A stretch of 64,000 bases of DNA from CAWGYQ01 sp963817395 (GCA_963817395.1 CAWFOC010000001.1:124001-188000), one strand, 5' to 3'. Counted from the first letter of the stretch, positions 26,697-36,070 are shown. Numbers and translations are program-made. The notes: generated by a model not told the origin, from the sequence alone.

Positions 26697-29498
26697 TCAT
26701 GGAACCGCCTTGCCTGAAACCGCCTGCAGCCAGTTCGTGAGGACGTTGATCGTCGCTTCGCCTTCCTCGGCCAGCACGTTTACGAGAAAGCGCTGCCCGT
26801 CCGGGTGGGGGCTGTATAAAAAGATGTTGGCCTGCGAAAGGTATGGTTGCGATCGGACGTCGAAGAGCGTCTGCGGCGTCCCGGTCCGGAATCCGCCCCG
26901 CCCATCCGCTTCCACGGCGGCCGCCCGCAATGTGTTGCGCTCGTTGTTCACCACTCGCGCGTAATAGATCTGTTTCCCATCTGCGCTCCACCGGGGCCCA
27001 AAGCCTCCGTCCAGCGACGCTTTCCATCTCCCGGGGCCATCGGGAAAGGGGCGAATATACACCTCGTTCTCGCCGGTCTCGTCCGATGTGTACGCGATCC
27101 ACCTTAGGTCCGGCGACACCTGCCCCTGGCTTTCGGTTGCGTCCGTCGCCACGAACTTCACCGCCGTGCTCAAGTCTGGCTTGGCATCCCACGGCATGAA
27201 CCAGATGTCCGCCCGTGTTTTGGGATCGACGACGGTATACACGAGAAATCGTCCATCCCGCGAGAATGCCGAAGGCAGGAATGAGGCGCCAACCGACATT
27301 GGAGAGAGCAATTCCGGTTTGCCGGCCCCGGTTGCGTCCCTTTGGTACAGGCCGCTCTCGGTCGGCCCGGGAGTCATCCTGAACAGCACCCGGCCGCCGT
27401 CCGGAAACCACGCCGGCACCACGCGCGGTCCGGGAGGAAGGAATCGGTTTACCGACCCCCGCGCCAAGTCGTACAACCACAGGGCAGATTGGCCGCTCGA
27501 TTCCGTGCGATTGGTCAAGACCGCGTTCCCGTCTGGCGACAGCACAACTCCCGCGTGCCGGGCGCGCGGACCCGCGGTACCGAGCGCCTTGCCCGACCGA
27601 TCGAACCAGGTCAACTGGGTCTCCCTCGAGCGTCCGGCGAGATACACCAGCGTCCCGTTCGACACGGATGCCGCCACCTGCGGACTGGTCATCGTGGTCG
27701 CGGCCCGCGATGCCACGGGGAACGGGTCGCCCACGGCCTCGAGTGTCGCGTCGTCAAAGGGCTGGGCCATCAGCGTGGTGTCGCGCAGAAACAGCAGGTG
27801 CGCGCGCCCGCCGGCCAGAGGCGGCGCGTAGACCACGCCCGAATAGTCGGCCAGTATCTTGCGCGGAGTGAGATCATCCAGCGCGGCCAAAAAGACGCCG
27901 TCTGAGGCGGTGTCGCCGCGCGTCGCGCCCGTGTAGAGAAAGTGATTGCCGTCGGGCAGAAAGACGGGGAATCGAACCAAACTCTGTGGGTCGTCTTTGC
28001 CCACCACGGCGCACGGGCCACCTGACGCGTCCACACGCCGGAGCCGTCCGCCCTCGCTCCCGAACAGGATCACGCCGCTCGGACTCCACGTCCCCCCATT
28101 ACCAAGGCCGGTCTGGGAGCACAGCGTGCGCGCCGGGCCACCCGCCACCGGAATCACTTTGAGCGCACCGTCCCCGAAGAACCCAATGAAACGGCTGTCT
28201 GGCGACCAGAAGGGCGTTCGCGCGACGTCCGCGCTTGAGAGCGATTGCCACTCCGGCGAATCCAGCGCTCGGACGTAAAGCCGGGTTCGCCCGTCCTGAA
28301 AGACGCTCACCAACAGGCGCCGGCCATCCGGCGAGATCTCGAGAAACCGTGCTGTACCGTTGGCTGGCAGCGGGACGGACACGTTCAATGAAGGCTCCTC
28401 CGTCGGCGACTCGAGCAGATGCCGCACTGCGGGAACCGCGAGCGCGACGGCCACGAGCAGCGCCGCGGCGAAGGCCATCCACGCCAACCGTCTGGTTGGG
28501 GCCGCTGACGTCGCCGTCACCATCGTTGGCGGCCCGGTTGTCTCGAACGCGCCCTCCAGCGCCAGGCGCACGTCCTGCATGTCTCCGATGCGTTGCTTCG
28601 CGTTCTTCTGGAGACAGGCGCGCAGGACCTGGCGGATGCGGGCAGGCACGCTCGCAGGAAGCCGCTCCCATGCCGGCTCCATCTTCAGCACGTCAGCGAG
28701 CGTGTCGGAGACATCCTCTCCGGCGAAAGCCCGCTGCCCCGTCAGCATTTCGTAGAGGACGCAGCCGAAGGCCCAGACGTCGCTCCGTTTGTCTGCGGGC
28801 CGGCCTTTCGCCTGTTCGGGACTCATGTAGGCCGCCGTGCCGAGGATCACGCCGATCCCGGTCATCATGGCCGGGCTCGTGATCGTTGGTGAGTGACTGA
28901 GTTCTCCCGAAGTCTGGAGCCCGGAGCCGGGGGCCGGATCCAGCGCTTTCGCCAACCCGAAGTCCAGCACCTTCACCGTGCCATCGTCGCGCACTTTGAT
29001 GTTGGCCGGTTTCAGGTCGCGGTGGATGATCCCCTGCCCGTGCGCGGCCTCGAGCGCCTCGGCGATCTGGCGCGCGATGGCAAGCGCCTCGTCGAGAGGA
29101 AGACCGCGCTGGGACTCGAGGCTCCGGGCAGCCGGCTCAGGCCCGAGTCTCGCCGCCCCAGCGCCTGGCCGCCCGGCCCTGCTCCCCTGCTGCGAGAGTT
29201 TGTCCGCCAGCGTGGGCCCCTCGACCAGTTCCATCACGAGCGCGCGCACACCGCCGGATTCCTCGAACCCGTAGATCGCGGCGATGTGGGGATGATTCAG
29301 TGCGGCGAGAGTACGGGCTTCGCGCTCGAAGCGCATCAGGCGCTCCGCGTCCTGCGCGAACGCCTCGGGCAGAACTTTGATCGCGACGTCGCGTTGCAGC
29401 GTCGCATCGCGCGCGCGATAGACCTCGCCCATGCCCCCGGCGCCAATCAGGGCCAGGACTTCATAGACGCCGAGGCGAGCGCCCGGCGCGAGCGACAT
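26697..29498 (-). CDS. Ser/Thr protein kinase with C-terminal WD40/PD40 propeller
   Basis: The ATG at 29498 (MSLAPGARLG) gives about 933 residues. The Hanks-type kinase domain covers the first 310: glycine loop IGAGGMGEVYRARD, Lys in VAIKVLP, HRDLKPANIK, DFGLAKAL and MSPEQAKG. A Gly/Ala/Arg-rich insert of about 38 residues sits before the alphaE helix. A membrane helix (WMAFAAALLVAVALAVPAV) separates it from a periplasmic propeller of repeated ISPDGRRLL- and WSPDSRFIGF-type motifs. It probably senses an external ligand and phosphorylates cytosolic targets. Both kinase genes in the element are on the minus strand. Confidence 0.9.
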   Translation of the reverse strand: MSLAPGARLGVYEVLALIGAGGMGEVYRARDATLQRDVAIKVLPEAFAQDAERLMRFEREARTLAALNHPHIAAIYGFEESGGVRALVMELVEGPTLADKLSQQGSRAGRPGAGAARLGPEPAARSLESQRGLPLDEALAIARQIAEALEAAHGQGIIHRDLKPANIKVRDDGTVKVLDFGLAKALDPAPGSGLQTSGELSHSPTITSPAMMTGIGVILGTAAYMSPEQAKGRPADKRSDVWAFGCVLYEMLTGQRAFAGEDVSDTLADVLKMEPAWERLPASVPARIRQVLRACLQKNAKQRIGDMQDVRLALEGAFETTGPPTMVTATSAAPTRRLAWMAFAAALLVAVALAVPAVRHLLESPTEEPSLNVSVPLPANGTARFLEISPDGRRLLVSVFQDGRTRLYVRALDSPEWQSLSSADVARTPFWSPDSRFIGFFGDGALKVIPVAGGPARTLCSQTGLGNGGTWSPSGVILFGSEGGRLRRVDASGGPCAVVGKDDPQSLVRFPVFLPDGNHFLYTGATRGDTASDGVFLAALDDLTPRKILADYSGVVYAPPLAGGRAHLLFLRDTTLMAQPFDDATLEAVGDPFPVASRAATTMTSPQVAASVSNGTLVYLAGRSRETQLTWFDRSGKALGTAGPRARHAGVVLSPDGNAVLTNRTESSGQSALWLYDLARGSVNRFLPPGPRVVPAWFPDGGRVLFRMTPGPTESGLYQRDATGAGKPELLSPMSVGASFLPSAFSRDGRFLVYTVVDPKTRADIWFMPWDAKPDLSTAVKFVATDATESQGQVSPDLRWIAYTSDETGENEVYIRPFPDGPGRWKASLDGGFGPRWSADGKQIYYARVVNNERNTLRAAAVEADGRGGFRTGTPQTLFDVRSQPYLSQANIFLYSPHPDGQRFLVNVLAEEGEATINVLTNWLQAVSGKAVP

Positions 29499-29911
29499 GG
29501 ATGTGAGGGAATCATAGGGGATTCGAGCCTGATTGCTGCAGGAATCTGCCGAGCGGCGGTCGCCTCGACCGTGACGCCGGGAGAGTGCACACGCGCCCAC
29601 CAACTCCGAATCACTGTGAGATTGCCTGAGTGTTTCAGCGACCTCCAGAGACGGCCGCTGCGTGCTGGCGATCTCCAGTTTTAGCAAAACTGGCCAGAAA
29701 GTCCCTCGGCGTCCAGAACGTCAGGATTCTCCTCGAAGTCTTATTCGAGGATGGTTGGCTCAATGTTCTATGTGGGTGCGCTCGAAGTGATGGCCTGAGC
29801 GGGCGTGCTCGCAGCTCAGGCCGCGCCGGGCGCGATCGACGCGCGTATCACGGCGCCCGTGGGGCGGCGAGATGAACCTGGATGTCAGGGAATGTTAGCT
29901 CCTCCCTGGCG
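29499..29911. other. Spacer between the two kinase genes
   Basis: No gene is supported here. The most evident structure is a perfect 8-bp inverted repeat, TCCTCGAA (29730-29737) and TTCGAGGA (29744-29751), separated by 6 bp. It could terminate transcription from the upstream kinase gene (although no T-run follows) or serve as an operator for the downstream one. Confidence 0.4.
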
Positions 29912-32504
29912 TTACGGGGCGGCTGGTTTCCAATTGAACAGGATGGTGATGGCGGACGCCTCTTCGACTATGGTGTTGACGAGGAAACGCTGCCCGTCTG
30001 ATGAGACTTCGAATCCTGCCGTCGACCTCGGCGGCATCGAGAACAAGGCCACAGGCGTGCCTGCGTCGGCCCGTGTACTGCTCAACGCGATCGAGACGGC
30101 CATCACGTTGCCGCCCGACTGGTAGGTACAGTTCTCGGCCGTCGCGGCGCCACTCCGGGTCAGTGCCACCTCCTGTGGAAATCTGAGACTTGGCGCCTGG
30201 ACCTCGAAACGGCTGGACCCAGACTTCGGTCCGTCCGGACTCGTTAGACTGGTAGGCAATCCAGCCGCCGACGGGCGAAAATCGTCCGGCCGTTTCCTCA
30301 AAGGCCGTTGGCACCAGGCTAAAAGCCTTCCGATCGCCCAAGAGCGGCAGCGCCCACAGATCGGTTCCCCCCTCCGTTGTTTGGTTCGCGTAGAGAATGA
30401 ATCGCTCATCCGGCGACCAGTCGTTGACATTCTTATTCTGGGAAGAAGCCAACAGGAGCGTCTGGGTCCCGACGCCATCAACCGGTGCCTCAGAGATGTT
30501 CAGCGGGCCTGTTCGGTCCGTGCCGAAGGCGAGGCGCTTGCTGTCGTGCGACCAGGCGGGGTCGCGAGCGCCATCGAACGTGAACGGGCGTAGCAGGCCT
30601 CGGGCGACGTCCATGAGCCACAAGTTGGATTGTCCGCTGACAAATCGAAGGACCGCTACGGTCTGCCCGTCGGGAGACAGCCGGAGGCTGTTCGGTTGGC
30701 CGGGATCGCGTCCGCCCAGCGTGCCGATCTGCCGCCCGGATCGATCCAGCCAGACCAGTTGCGTTTCGCCAGCCTCGGGCCGGTACGCCACCACACCCGT
30801 TGCAGACGCGGAGAGAGCAGCATGCAAGACCCCATCATTTGCGGCCAGTTTTCCGTGCACAGGCATCGGATCTCCAACAGCCTCCAGCGTTTCAAGATCC
30901 AAGCGTTGCGCCAGGAGTACCCCTTGCCGGCCGAACAGGACGTAATCCGGCGGCACGAACACCGCAGGTGCCACGTCGGAATGCCACAAGCGTCGCGGCG
31001 CCATCGGGTCCAGCGATCCCACATAGATCCCTTCGGTTTCCTTCGAGCCCTGTGCGAAGAACAGAAAGTGGTGACCATCGGGCAGGAAAAAGGGAAAGCG
31101 GTGGTTTGCCTGTTCCGACGACTCCCCCCGCGTGACTTCTAACGGCGTGCCACCGGTGGCCGGGATGCGATACACCGGACTGCTTGAGAGCGCAAACAGG
31201 ATTGTTCCTTCCTCGTTCCACGCGCCTCCCCGGCCTCTTGGCGCGGTCGCCAACGTCCGCACGAGCGCACCCTCGAGATCGATCCGCTTCACCTGGCCAC
31301 CGGCGAAAAACCCGAGCGATCGGCTGTCGGGTGACCAGAACGGAAGCGTGCCACCCTCCGTCCCCGCCAGCGGCTGCGCCGTTTCCGATTCGAGCGGGCG
31401 CAGCCAAAGCCGACCTTGCGCGGTAAACACGAGCGTGCGCCCATCCGGCGACAGTGCAAAAGACGTCAGGCTGCCAGGCGGCGTGACAATCTGAAGGCGC
31501 ATCTCAGGCGCATCGGCGGGGGCGCTTCGGAAATACCAGGCGGCGGGAATCGTTAGTGCGGCGATGACGACGAGCATCGCGGCAGCCCTCCACTTCCGCT
31601 CGCGGGGGATGGGCGCGGCCCGAATGGCAGGCTCGTTCAACGCTTCTTCGATCGACAACCGCGCGTCGGCGATCGCGTGGAGGCGCGACCGCCGATCCCT
31701 CTGCAGACACCGGCGGAGCAGGGAGCGCATGATCGGGGGCGTTCGGTGCGGCAGCGCAGTCCAGTCCGGATCGACTTTCACGACGCCGCCAAGAACCTCC
31801 ACCATCGTCTCGCCGCTGAACGCGGATCTGCCCGTCAGCATTTCGTACAGGACGATCCCGAACGCCCAGATGTCGGACCGCGCGTCGGCCGGTTTCCCCT
31901 TTGCCTGCTCCGGTGACATGTAGGCCGCAGTGCCGAGAATCATGCCGGCGCCCGTCATCAGCGCCGGGCTCGTGATCGTCGGCGATTGCGATACGTTCGG
32001 CGACATTGCGCCAACCGGCTCCATCGCTTTCGCGAGCCCGAAGTCGAGCACCTTCACCGTGCCGTCCGGCCGCACTTTCACATTCGCCGGTTTCAGATCG
32101 CGATGGATGATCCCCTGCTCGTGCGCGGCCTCAAGCGCCTCGGCGATCTGCTTCGCGATGGGCAACGCCTCGTCGAGCGGGATTGCCCCCCGTGCGATCC
32201 GCTGCGACAGGTCTTCGCCCTCGACAAGTTCCATCACCAGCGCGCGCACACGGCCAGATTCTTCAAGGCCGTGAATGTGCGCGATGTTGGGGTGGTTCAG
32301 CGCGGCGAGTGTCTTTGCCTCGCGCTCGAAGCGTGCGACCCGTTCCACGTCAGCCGCGAACGCGTCGGGCAGGATCTTGATCGCCACGTCGCGATCGAGT
32401 TTCGTGTCGCGGGCGCGATAGACCTCGCCCATGCCGCCGGCCCCCAGGGCGGAGAGGATCTCGTACGGGCCGAGGCGCGTGCCGGGGCTGACGGCCAGAC
32501 TGTG
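29912..32504 (-). CDS. Ser/Thr protein kinase with C-terminal WD40/PD40 propeller (second copy)
   Basis: About 860 residues with the same architecture as its neighbour: GAGGMGEVYRARD, VAIKILP, HRDLKPANVK, DFGLAKAM, MSPEQAKG, a membrane helix (AAMLVVIAALTIPAAWYF) and PD40-type repeats (LSPDGRTLVF, WSPDSRSLGFF). The conserved frame extends upstream of the first ATG (32432, inside the glycine loop) to SLAVSPGTRLGPYEI, where the expected ATG is replaced by CAC; a CTG at 32498 is a possible start. Near 30130 the frame must change; the true C-terminus is FNWKPAAP at 29912. It is probably a paralogue of the first kinase. Confidence 0.85.
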
Positions 32505-32781
32505 GGGATTATACGGGCGGGACCGAAGAGCGACGCGGATTTAGTCCTGGAAAACGCCGCCAGGGGCGATCTAACCGGGGAGCTGGATTCGTAGCCACTT
32601 GGCGACCACGCAGGGCTCCTCGTCTAGTCTCGACATGCGCAACGCTCGTGAGGTGTAGTGCAGGTCGGTCCAACCTTCGGGGGAATCAGCGATGGGGATG
32701 ATTTACCGACACACCACAGGAGTCGTGCGCCGGTGGAACGCCGCAGCATTCAGCTGCGGGCCGAAGGACCGCGATAGGCGG

Positions 32782-33072
32782 CTACGAACGGCCGACCCAA
32801 TAGCCCGGACGCCGCTTGAGGTTCATCACCGCAAGAATGCGGATGGCGTTCGGTCGGATCGAGTAGAGAAGCGCGTAGGGAAAGCGCCGAAGGAGCCGAC
32901 GGCGGACTGCGCCAACGGCGACGTGGTCTAACTCCGGGTATTCAAGGATGGCATCGCAACAACGTTGGGCTTCGGCAAGGAAGGCCGCACCGAGACCTGG
33001 ACTTTCGCGCTCGTAGTACTGGGCCGCCTCGTTGAGCTCCTGTTCGGCGAGCCGGTGGAACGAGACAATCAC
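32782..33072 (-). CDS. RelE/ParE-family toxin
   Basis: A GTG start at 33072 overlaps the antitoxin stop (GTGA) and yields 96 residues. The sequence VSFHRLAEQELNEAAQYYER, PYALLYSIRPNAIRILAVMN and a terminal RRPGYW is the ParE/RelE fold pattern. Such toxins cut ribosome-bound mRNA or poison gyrase; the ParE-like Tyr and Arg pattern does not decide. Antitoxin-first order and overlap suggest translational coupling. The pair sits next to the right attachment site and may stabilise the element. Confidence 0.85.
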   Translation of the reverse strand: MIVSFHRLAEQELNEAAQYYERESPGLGAAFLAEAQRCCDAILEYPELDHVAVGAVRRRLLRRFPYALLYSIRPNAIRILAVMNLKRRPGYWVGRS

Positions 33073-33293
33073 TTCAGGTGGGCTCGGGCGTCGCGAAAGA
33101 CCTCGACGGCAGGTCGTCCCATTCCGGGATCGGCATCCCATGCCTGGTCACGACGTTTCGCTTCGTCCGCCCAGAGCTTGGCGTTCTCGCCCTCGGAGAG
33201 GTTCTCGAGGCTCTCGAGCAGCTTCTCCGCGAGACGTGCGCGCTCCTGTGGCGCGAGCTTGAGCGCTTCGACTTCGATTTCCTCGGTGCTCAT
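33069..33293 (-). CDS. Antitoxin, addiction-module protein family
   Basis: A 74-residue acidic protein starting MSTEEIEVEALKLAPQERAR and continuing LAEKLLESLENL, which matches the addiction-module component antitoxins that partner RelE/ParE toxins. Helical throughout, with no DNA-binding domain obvious. It precedes and overlaps the toxin. Its promoter region (33294-33400) contains a 22-bp copy of integrase-gene sequence. Confidence 0.85.
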   Translation of the reverse strand: MSTEEIEVEALKLAPQERARLAEKLLESLENLSEGENAKLWADEAKRRDQAWDADPGMGRPAVEVFRDARAHLK

Positions 33294-33495
33294 GGTTCCC
33301 CTATTTTACGCCGGCTGACGATGGGCACGGCCACAACATCACTGTGCCGGTTTTTGTGCCGGTGTTGTCGGTTCAGAGAGTGATTTAGCGTGACAGGTAG
33401 TGACGTCGCAGCGGAACCGCAACGTGCTCATGATCAAGACGATGCGTCGAGAATCCGCGAGAGATCACTGCTCGGGCGGATCCGCCTCTTTCTCG
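33294..33495. other. Element right flank with 22-bp integrase-derived repeat
   Basis: No gene is supported. CTGTGCCGGTTTTTGTGCC (33342-33360), continuing GGT to 33363, is identical to 17181-17202 inside the integrase C-terminal coding region and lies in the same orientation. It may be the relic of another integrase gene from an earlier tandem insertion. Confidence 0.5.
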
Positions 33496-33543
33496 CTTTC
33501 AAGGCCAAAACTCGGGTTCGAATCCCGATGGGGACGCCACTTC
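33496..33543. other. Right attachment site of the element
   Basis: This is the second perfect copy of the 48-bp repeat at 17066-17113. Only the 3' part of tRNA-Glu is present: the sequence before it (CTCTTTCTCG) does not rebuild a tRNA. It therefore marks the distal junction of the element. Confidence 0.93.
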
Positions 33544-33549
33544 TGTATG

Positions 33550-34569
33550 TGTGAAATCCCTGGACAGCGGTAACAGATCCCGGTCTCCTCTCAAGGGCCC
33601 AAACCTGGAGTGGAGACGCGATGACGAAAGCGGAGCTGGCCCGCCGGATGGCGTGGCGATTCAAGGTGATCCAGCAGGCGTGCGAGCGGTCAAGAAACAT
33701 CGCGCGCACGTGCCGGCATTTTGGGATTTCTCGGCAAGCGTTCTATCGCTGGAAGCGGCGGTTTGACGCCCACGGCGCGGCGGGCCTGTCGGATCGGCCC
33801 AGCACGCCCCACCGCTCGCCGACGGCCACGGCGCGGGAGGTCGTCAGCAAGATTCTGTACCTCCGCCAGACGTACCACTTCGGACCGGGCAAGATCGCGG
33901 ACTATCTGAAGCGCTTTCATCAGCAGTCGCTCGCGGTCTCGTCCGTGCATCGGATCCTCGTCCGGCACGGGATGAACCGCCTGCCGGCCAATCAGAAGCA
34001 TCGATCGCACGCGAAGCGCTGGCAGCGGTACGAGAAGCCGCAGCCCGGCCACCGGTTGCAGGTCGACGTGAAGTTTCTCGAGCGGATCCCCGGCACGCGG
34101 AAGCGGCTCTATCAGTTCACGGCCATCGACGACTGCACGCGCATTCGCGTGCTCAAGATCTACGACGCGTGCAACCAAGGCACGGCGATCCGCTTCGTCG
34201 ACGAGGTCCGTGCGGCGCCTGCCGTTTCGCGTCCACGTCGTGCAGACCGACAACGGCGCGGAGTTCCAGTCGCGCTTCCACTGGCATCTGGAGGGGCTCG
34301 ACATCCGCCACGTCTACATCCGCCCACGGACGCCGCACCTGAACGGCAAGGTCGAACGCTCGCACCGGGTCGATGACCAGGAGTTTTACCAGCTCCTGGA
34401 CAAGGACGGCATCACCGACGACATTCACCTGTTCAACGAGAAGCTGCGGGAGTGGGAGAACTACTACAATTACCACCGGCCCCACGGGGCACTCGACGGC
34501 CAAACCCCGTACGAACGGCTGATCGCCAAGATGAGACCGGGAACGTCACCGGCGTCCTAGGAACCTACA
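33550..34569 (+). mobile_element. IS481-family insertion sequence
   Basis: About 1.02 kb with imperfect inverted ends. The left end, TGTGAAATCCCTGGACAGCG from 33550, ends TCCCGGTCTC at 33587; the right end read inward from 34569 is TGTAGGTTCCTAGGACGCCG, then TTCCCGGTCTC. ATG occurs immediately outside both ends, a possible short target duplication. It encodes one transposase. It lies 6 bp from the right attachment repeat of the element. Confidence 0.75.
33621..34560 (+). CDS. IS481-family DDE transposase, frameshifted
   Basis: About 313 residues. An N-terminal HTH (CRHFGISRQAFYRWKRRF) precedes the rve integrase core: the first Asp in HRLQVDVKFLERIP, the second in VVQTDNGAEFQS, and the Glu in LNGKVERSHRVDDQEFY. 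The frame changes near 34215, so the first part (from 33621) and the second (ending 34560) are in different frames. Start ATG follows GGAG. Either an indel or programmed shifting is possible; most IS481 transposases are single-frame. Confidence 0.85.
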
Positions 34570-34603
34570 ATGGCCCCCGCCAGCACCCGGCCGCACGGTC
34601 AGC

Positions 34604-34704
34604 CCGTGAAAATCCTGCGAGCTACTCTCTGAGGCTACGGCATTGGCCGAATCGATCGGTCGGATCAATACGCGTCGCGACGATCAGGGCGCCCGTTGCA
34701 GGAC
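34604..34704. repeat. 101-bp repeat, copy 1
   Basis: It begins CCGTGAAAATCCTGCG and ends GTTGCAGGAC, matching 36063-36163 with only a few differences. The last 21 bp are the 3' coding end of a lipoprotein gene; the rest is non-coding in both copies and abuts recombinase-derived sequence in copy 2. Confidence 0.85.
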
Positions 34705-35040
34705 GAAGTCCGTCCGGTTTTCGCCGTTGATGAACGCTCCGGCGCGCGCCTCAAGATACCCGGGCGCGGTCACGGCGAAGTTCGCGTTGCCTTGTGTAAG
34801 TTCCCGAAATACATAGCGACCGATGAAATCCGTCTTCGCGATTAGGCCTGCATTGGCGCCGTCAAGAATCGTGACTGTGGCACCCTCGATCCAGTCGCCG
34901 TTAGGGGCGGACTCATTCACTCTGCCTTCTAACGACACCAGCGCCGGCGTCGAAGGGGTGGTGGGCGAGTCACTGCCGCACCCGAACGCCGCAACGCCGA
35001 GCATCCCGACGACGACGAGCGAGCCGATGCGATGCGCCAT
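34684..35040 (-). CDS. Lipoprotein with carboxypeptidase-regulatory-like domain (paralogue A)
   Basis: An ATG at 35040 gives 118 residues: a lipoprotein signal (VVVGMLGVAAFGC), a short Ser/Thr/Pro linker (SDSPTTPSTPALVS), then a CarboxypepD_reg/Ig-like beta sandwich with GATVTILDGANAG, IGRYVFRELTQGNANFAV and APGYLEARAG. Such domains are surface adhesion or substrate-positioning modules. It is one of three close paralogues in tandem (see 35123-35515 and 36143-36544). No other domain is attached, which is unusual for this module. Confidence 0.8.
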   Translation of the reverse strand: MAHRIGSLVVVGMLGVAAFGCGSDSPTTPSTPALVSLEGRVNESAPNGDWIEGATVTILDGANAGLIAKTDFIGRYVFRELTQGNANFAVTAPGYLEARAGAFINGENRTDFVLQRAP

Positions 35041-35122
35041 GAAGTGATCTCCTCTCCGCGAGCGGACAGAGTCGTGTCCTTCGCGGTGACTGAGCACTCT
35101 AGCCCCGCTCTGTTCGACGAAA

Positions 35123-35515
35123 TCAGCGCGCCGGCGCCGGTTGCAGGGCGAATTTGGCCCAGTCGGGCTGGGTTTCGCCGTTGATGAACCCTCCGGCGCG
35201 CGCCTCAAGATACCCGGGGTGGGTCACGGAGAAATTCGCGTTGGCTTGTGTAAGTCCCTCAAATTCATAGCGACCGATGTCATTCGTCGTCGCGGTTCGG
35301 CCTTCATTCGCGCCGTCAAGAATCGTGACTGTGGCGCCCTCGATCAGGAGGTGGTTCGGGACTTCGGACGGGAGTTCGGACTTAATCACAGAACCTTCCA
35401 ACGACACCAGCGCCGAAGGGGTGGTGGGCGATCCGCCGTAGCTGTCACTGCCGCACCCGAACGCCGCAACGCCGAGCATCCCGACGACAACGAGCGAGCG
35501 GAGGCGATGCGCCAT
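35123..35515 (-). CDS. Lipoprotein with carboxypeptidase-regulatory-like domain (paralogue B)
   Basis: A 130-residue paralogue of the protein at 34684-35040, nearly identical in the signal (VVVGMLGVAAFGC), with a longer loop before GATVTILDGANEG and a changed tail (WAKFALQPAPAR). The differences concentrate in the loop at about residues 50-65 and in the C-terminal strand. It lies 82 bp upstream of paralogue A on the same strand. Confidence 0.8.
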   Translation of the reverse strand: MAHRLRSLVVVGMLGVAAFGCGSDSYGGSPTTPSALVSLEGSVIKSELPSEVPNHLLIEGATVTILDGANEGRTATTNDIGRYEFEGLTQANANFSVTHPGYLEARAGGFINGETQPDWAKFALQPAPAR

Positions 35516-35809
35516 GAATTGATCTCCTCTGCCGTGGAAGAACGAATTGCGTGGGAGCGCAACTGAGGCGTGGACAGGCTACCTCAGCTGTTAGGTGGGG
35601 TCAATGACGGTACGCAGGAGGCTCGCCGGCTGTGCGGGGAGTGGCAGGCGGCCCCGACGACGGCGTCTAGCACCGCGCGACATCACGAGGCGGCCGGCCG
35701 TCGCCTGATCGACTTCGATCACCGCGATGGGATCGGCTTTACTGCGACGCTGCCGACGATCAGTCCTCACCGTACCCGGGCGTGTGCTGCGCCCCCGACT
35801 AGGCCGCGA
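35516..35809. other. Spacer, no gene supported
   Basis: Nothing coding is supported between lipoprotein paralogue B and the serine-recombinase tail. An AGAGGAGATCAATT ribosome-site sequence for paralogue B lies at its left end on the minus strand. Confidence 0.4.
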
Positions 35810-36070
35810 TCAGGCCCTTCCGCACGATGATCGTCCAAGCCTGTCTGTCGCCGCATGGGGACGCCACCTTCTCATGGTCTCCGCCAGCAGCGGCCGCACG
35901 GTCCCCCGTCCCCGCGAACGTGTAGTACCGCGCGTGCCGCCCGCGCCCCGGATCCACCGGCGTCATGGTGAGCCGGCCGATCACGAGCCGCCGCAGGATC
36001 TGCTGCGCCTAGTGGCCGTCCGATCGGCAATCCCGGGATGGCGCCGGGCGCGAGTTTCTGGGCCGTGAAA
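35810..36070 (-). pseudogene. Serine recombinase C-terminal fragment
   Basis: On the minus strand QILRRLVIGRLTMTPVDPGR is followed by HARYYTFAGTG, the C-terminal box of large serine recombinases. After a frame change it continues TVRPLLAETMRRWRPH and stops at 35810. The RWRPH codons coincide with a copy of the tRNA-Glu 3' end. The N-terminal and catalytic parts are not here; a middle piece of the same kind of protein is at 36637-37215. Confidence 0.65.
35855..35870. repeat. Possible third partial tRNA-Glu attachment repeat
   Basis: ATGGGGACGCCAC at 35855-35867, then CTTC, repeats the last part of the 48-bp attachment sequence with one extra C. It lies at the 3' end of a decayed serine-recombinase gene, where such genes often abut their tRNA target. 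A chance match of 13 bp is unlikely but not excluded. Confidence 0.4.

Larger units (their letters stand above)
17066..33543. mobile_element. Integrative mobilizable element in tRNA-Glu
   Basis: Perfect 48-bp direct repeats at 17066-17113 (the 3' part of tRNA-Glu plus 4 bp beyond the CCA) and 33496-33543 flank a segment with a tRNA-adjacent tyrosine integrase, an HTH/excisionase-like gene, a MobC-like protein, a MobA/MobL relaxase and an oriT-like hairpin. No type IV secretion genes are present, so the element would need a helper to transfer. Cargo includes an IS91-family element, integron-type cassettes, two Ser/Thr kinase-propeller genes and a toxin-antitoxin pair. Excision at the repeats would give a circle of 16,430 bp and leave an intact tRNA. 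Confidence 0.88.
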
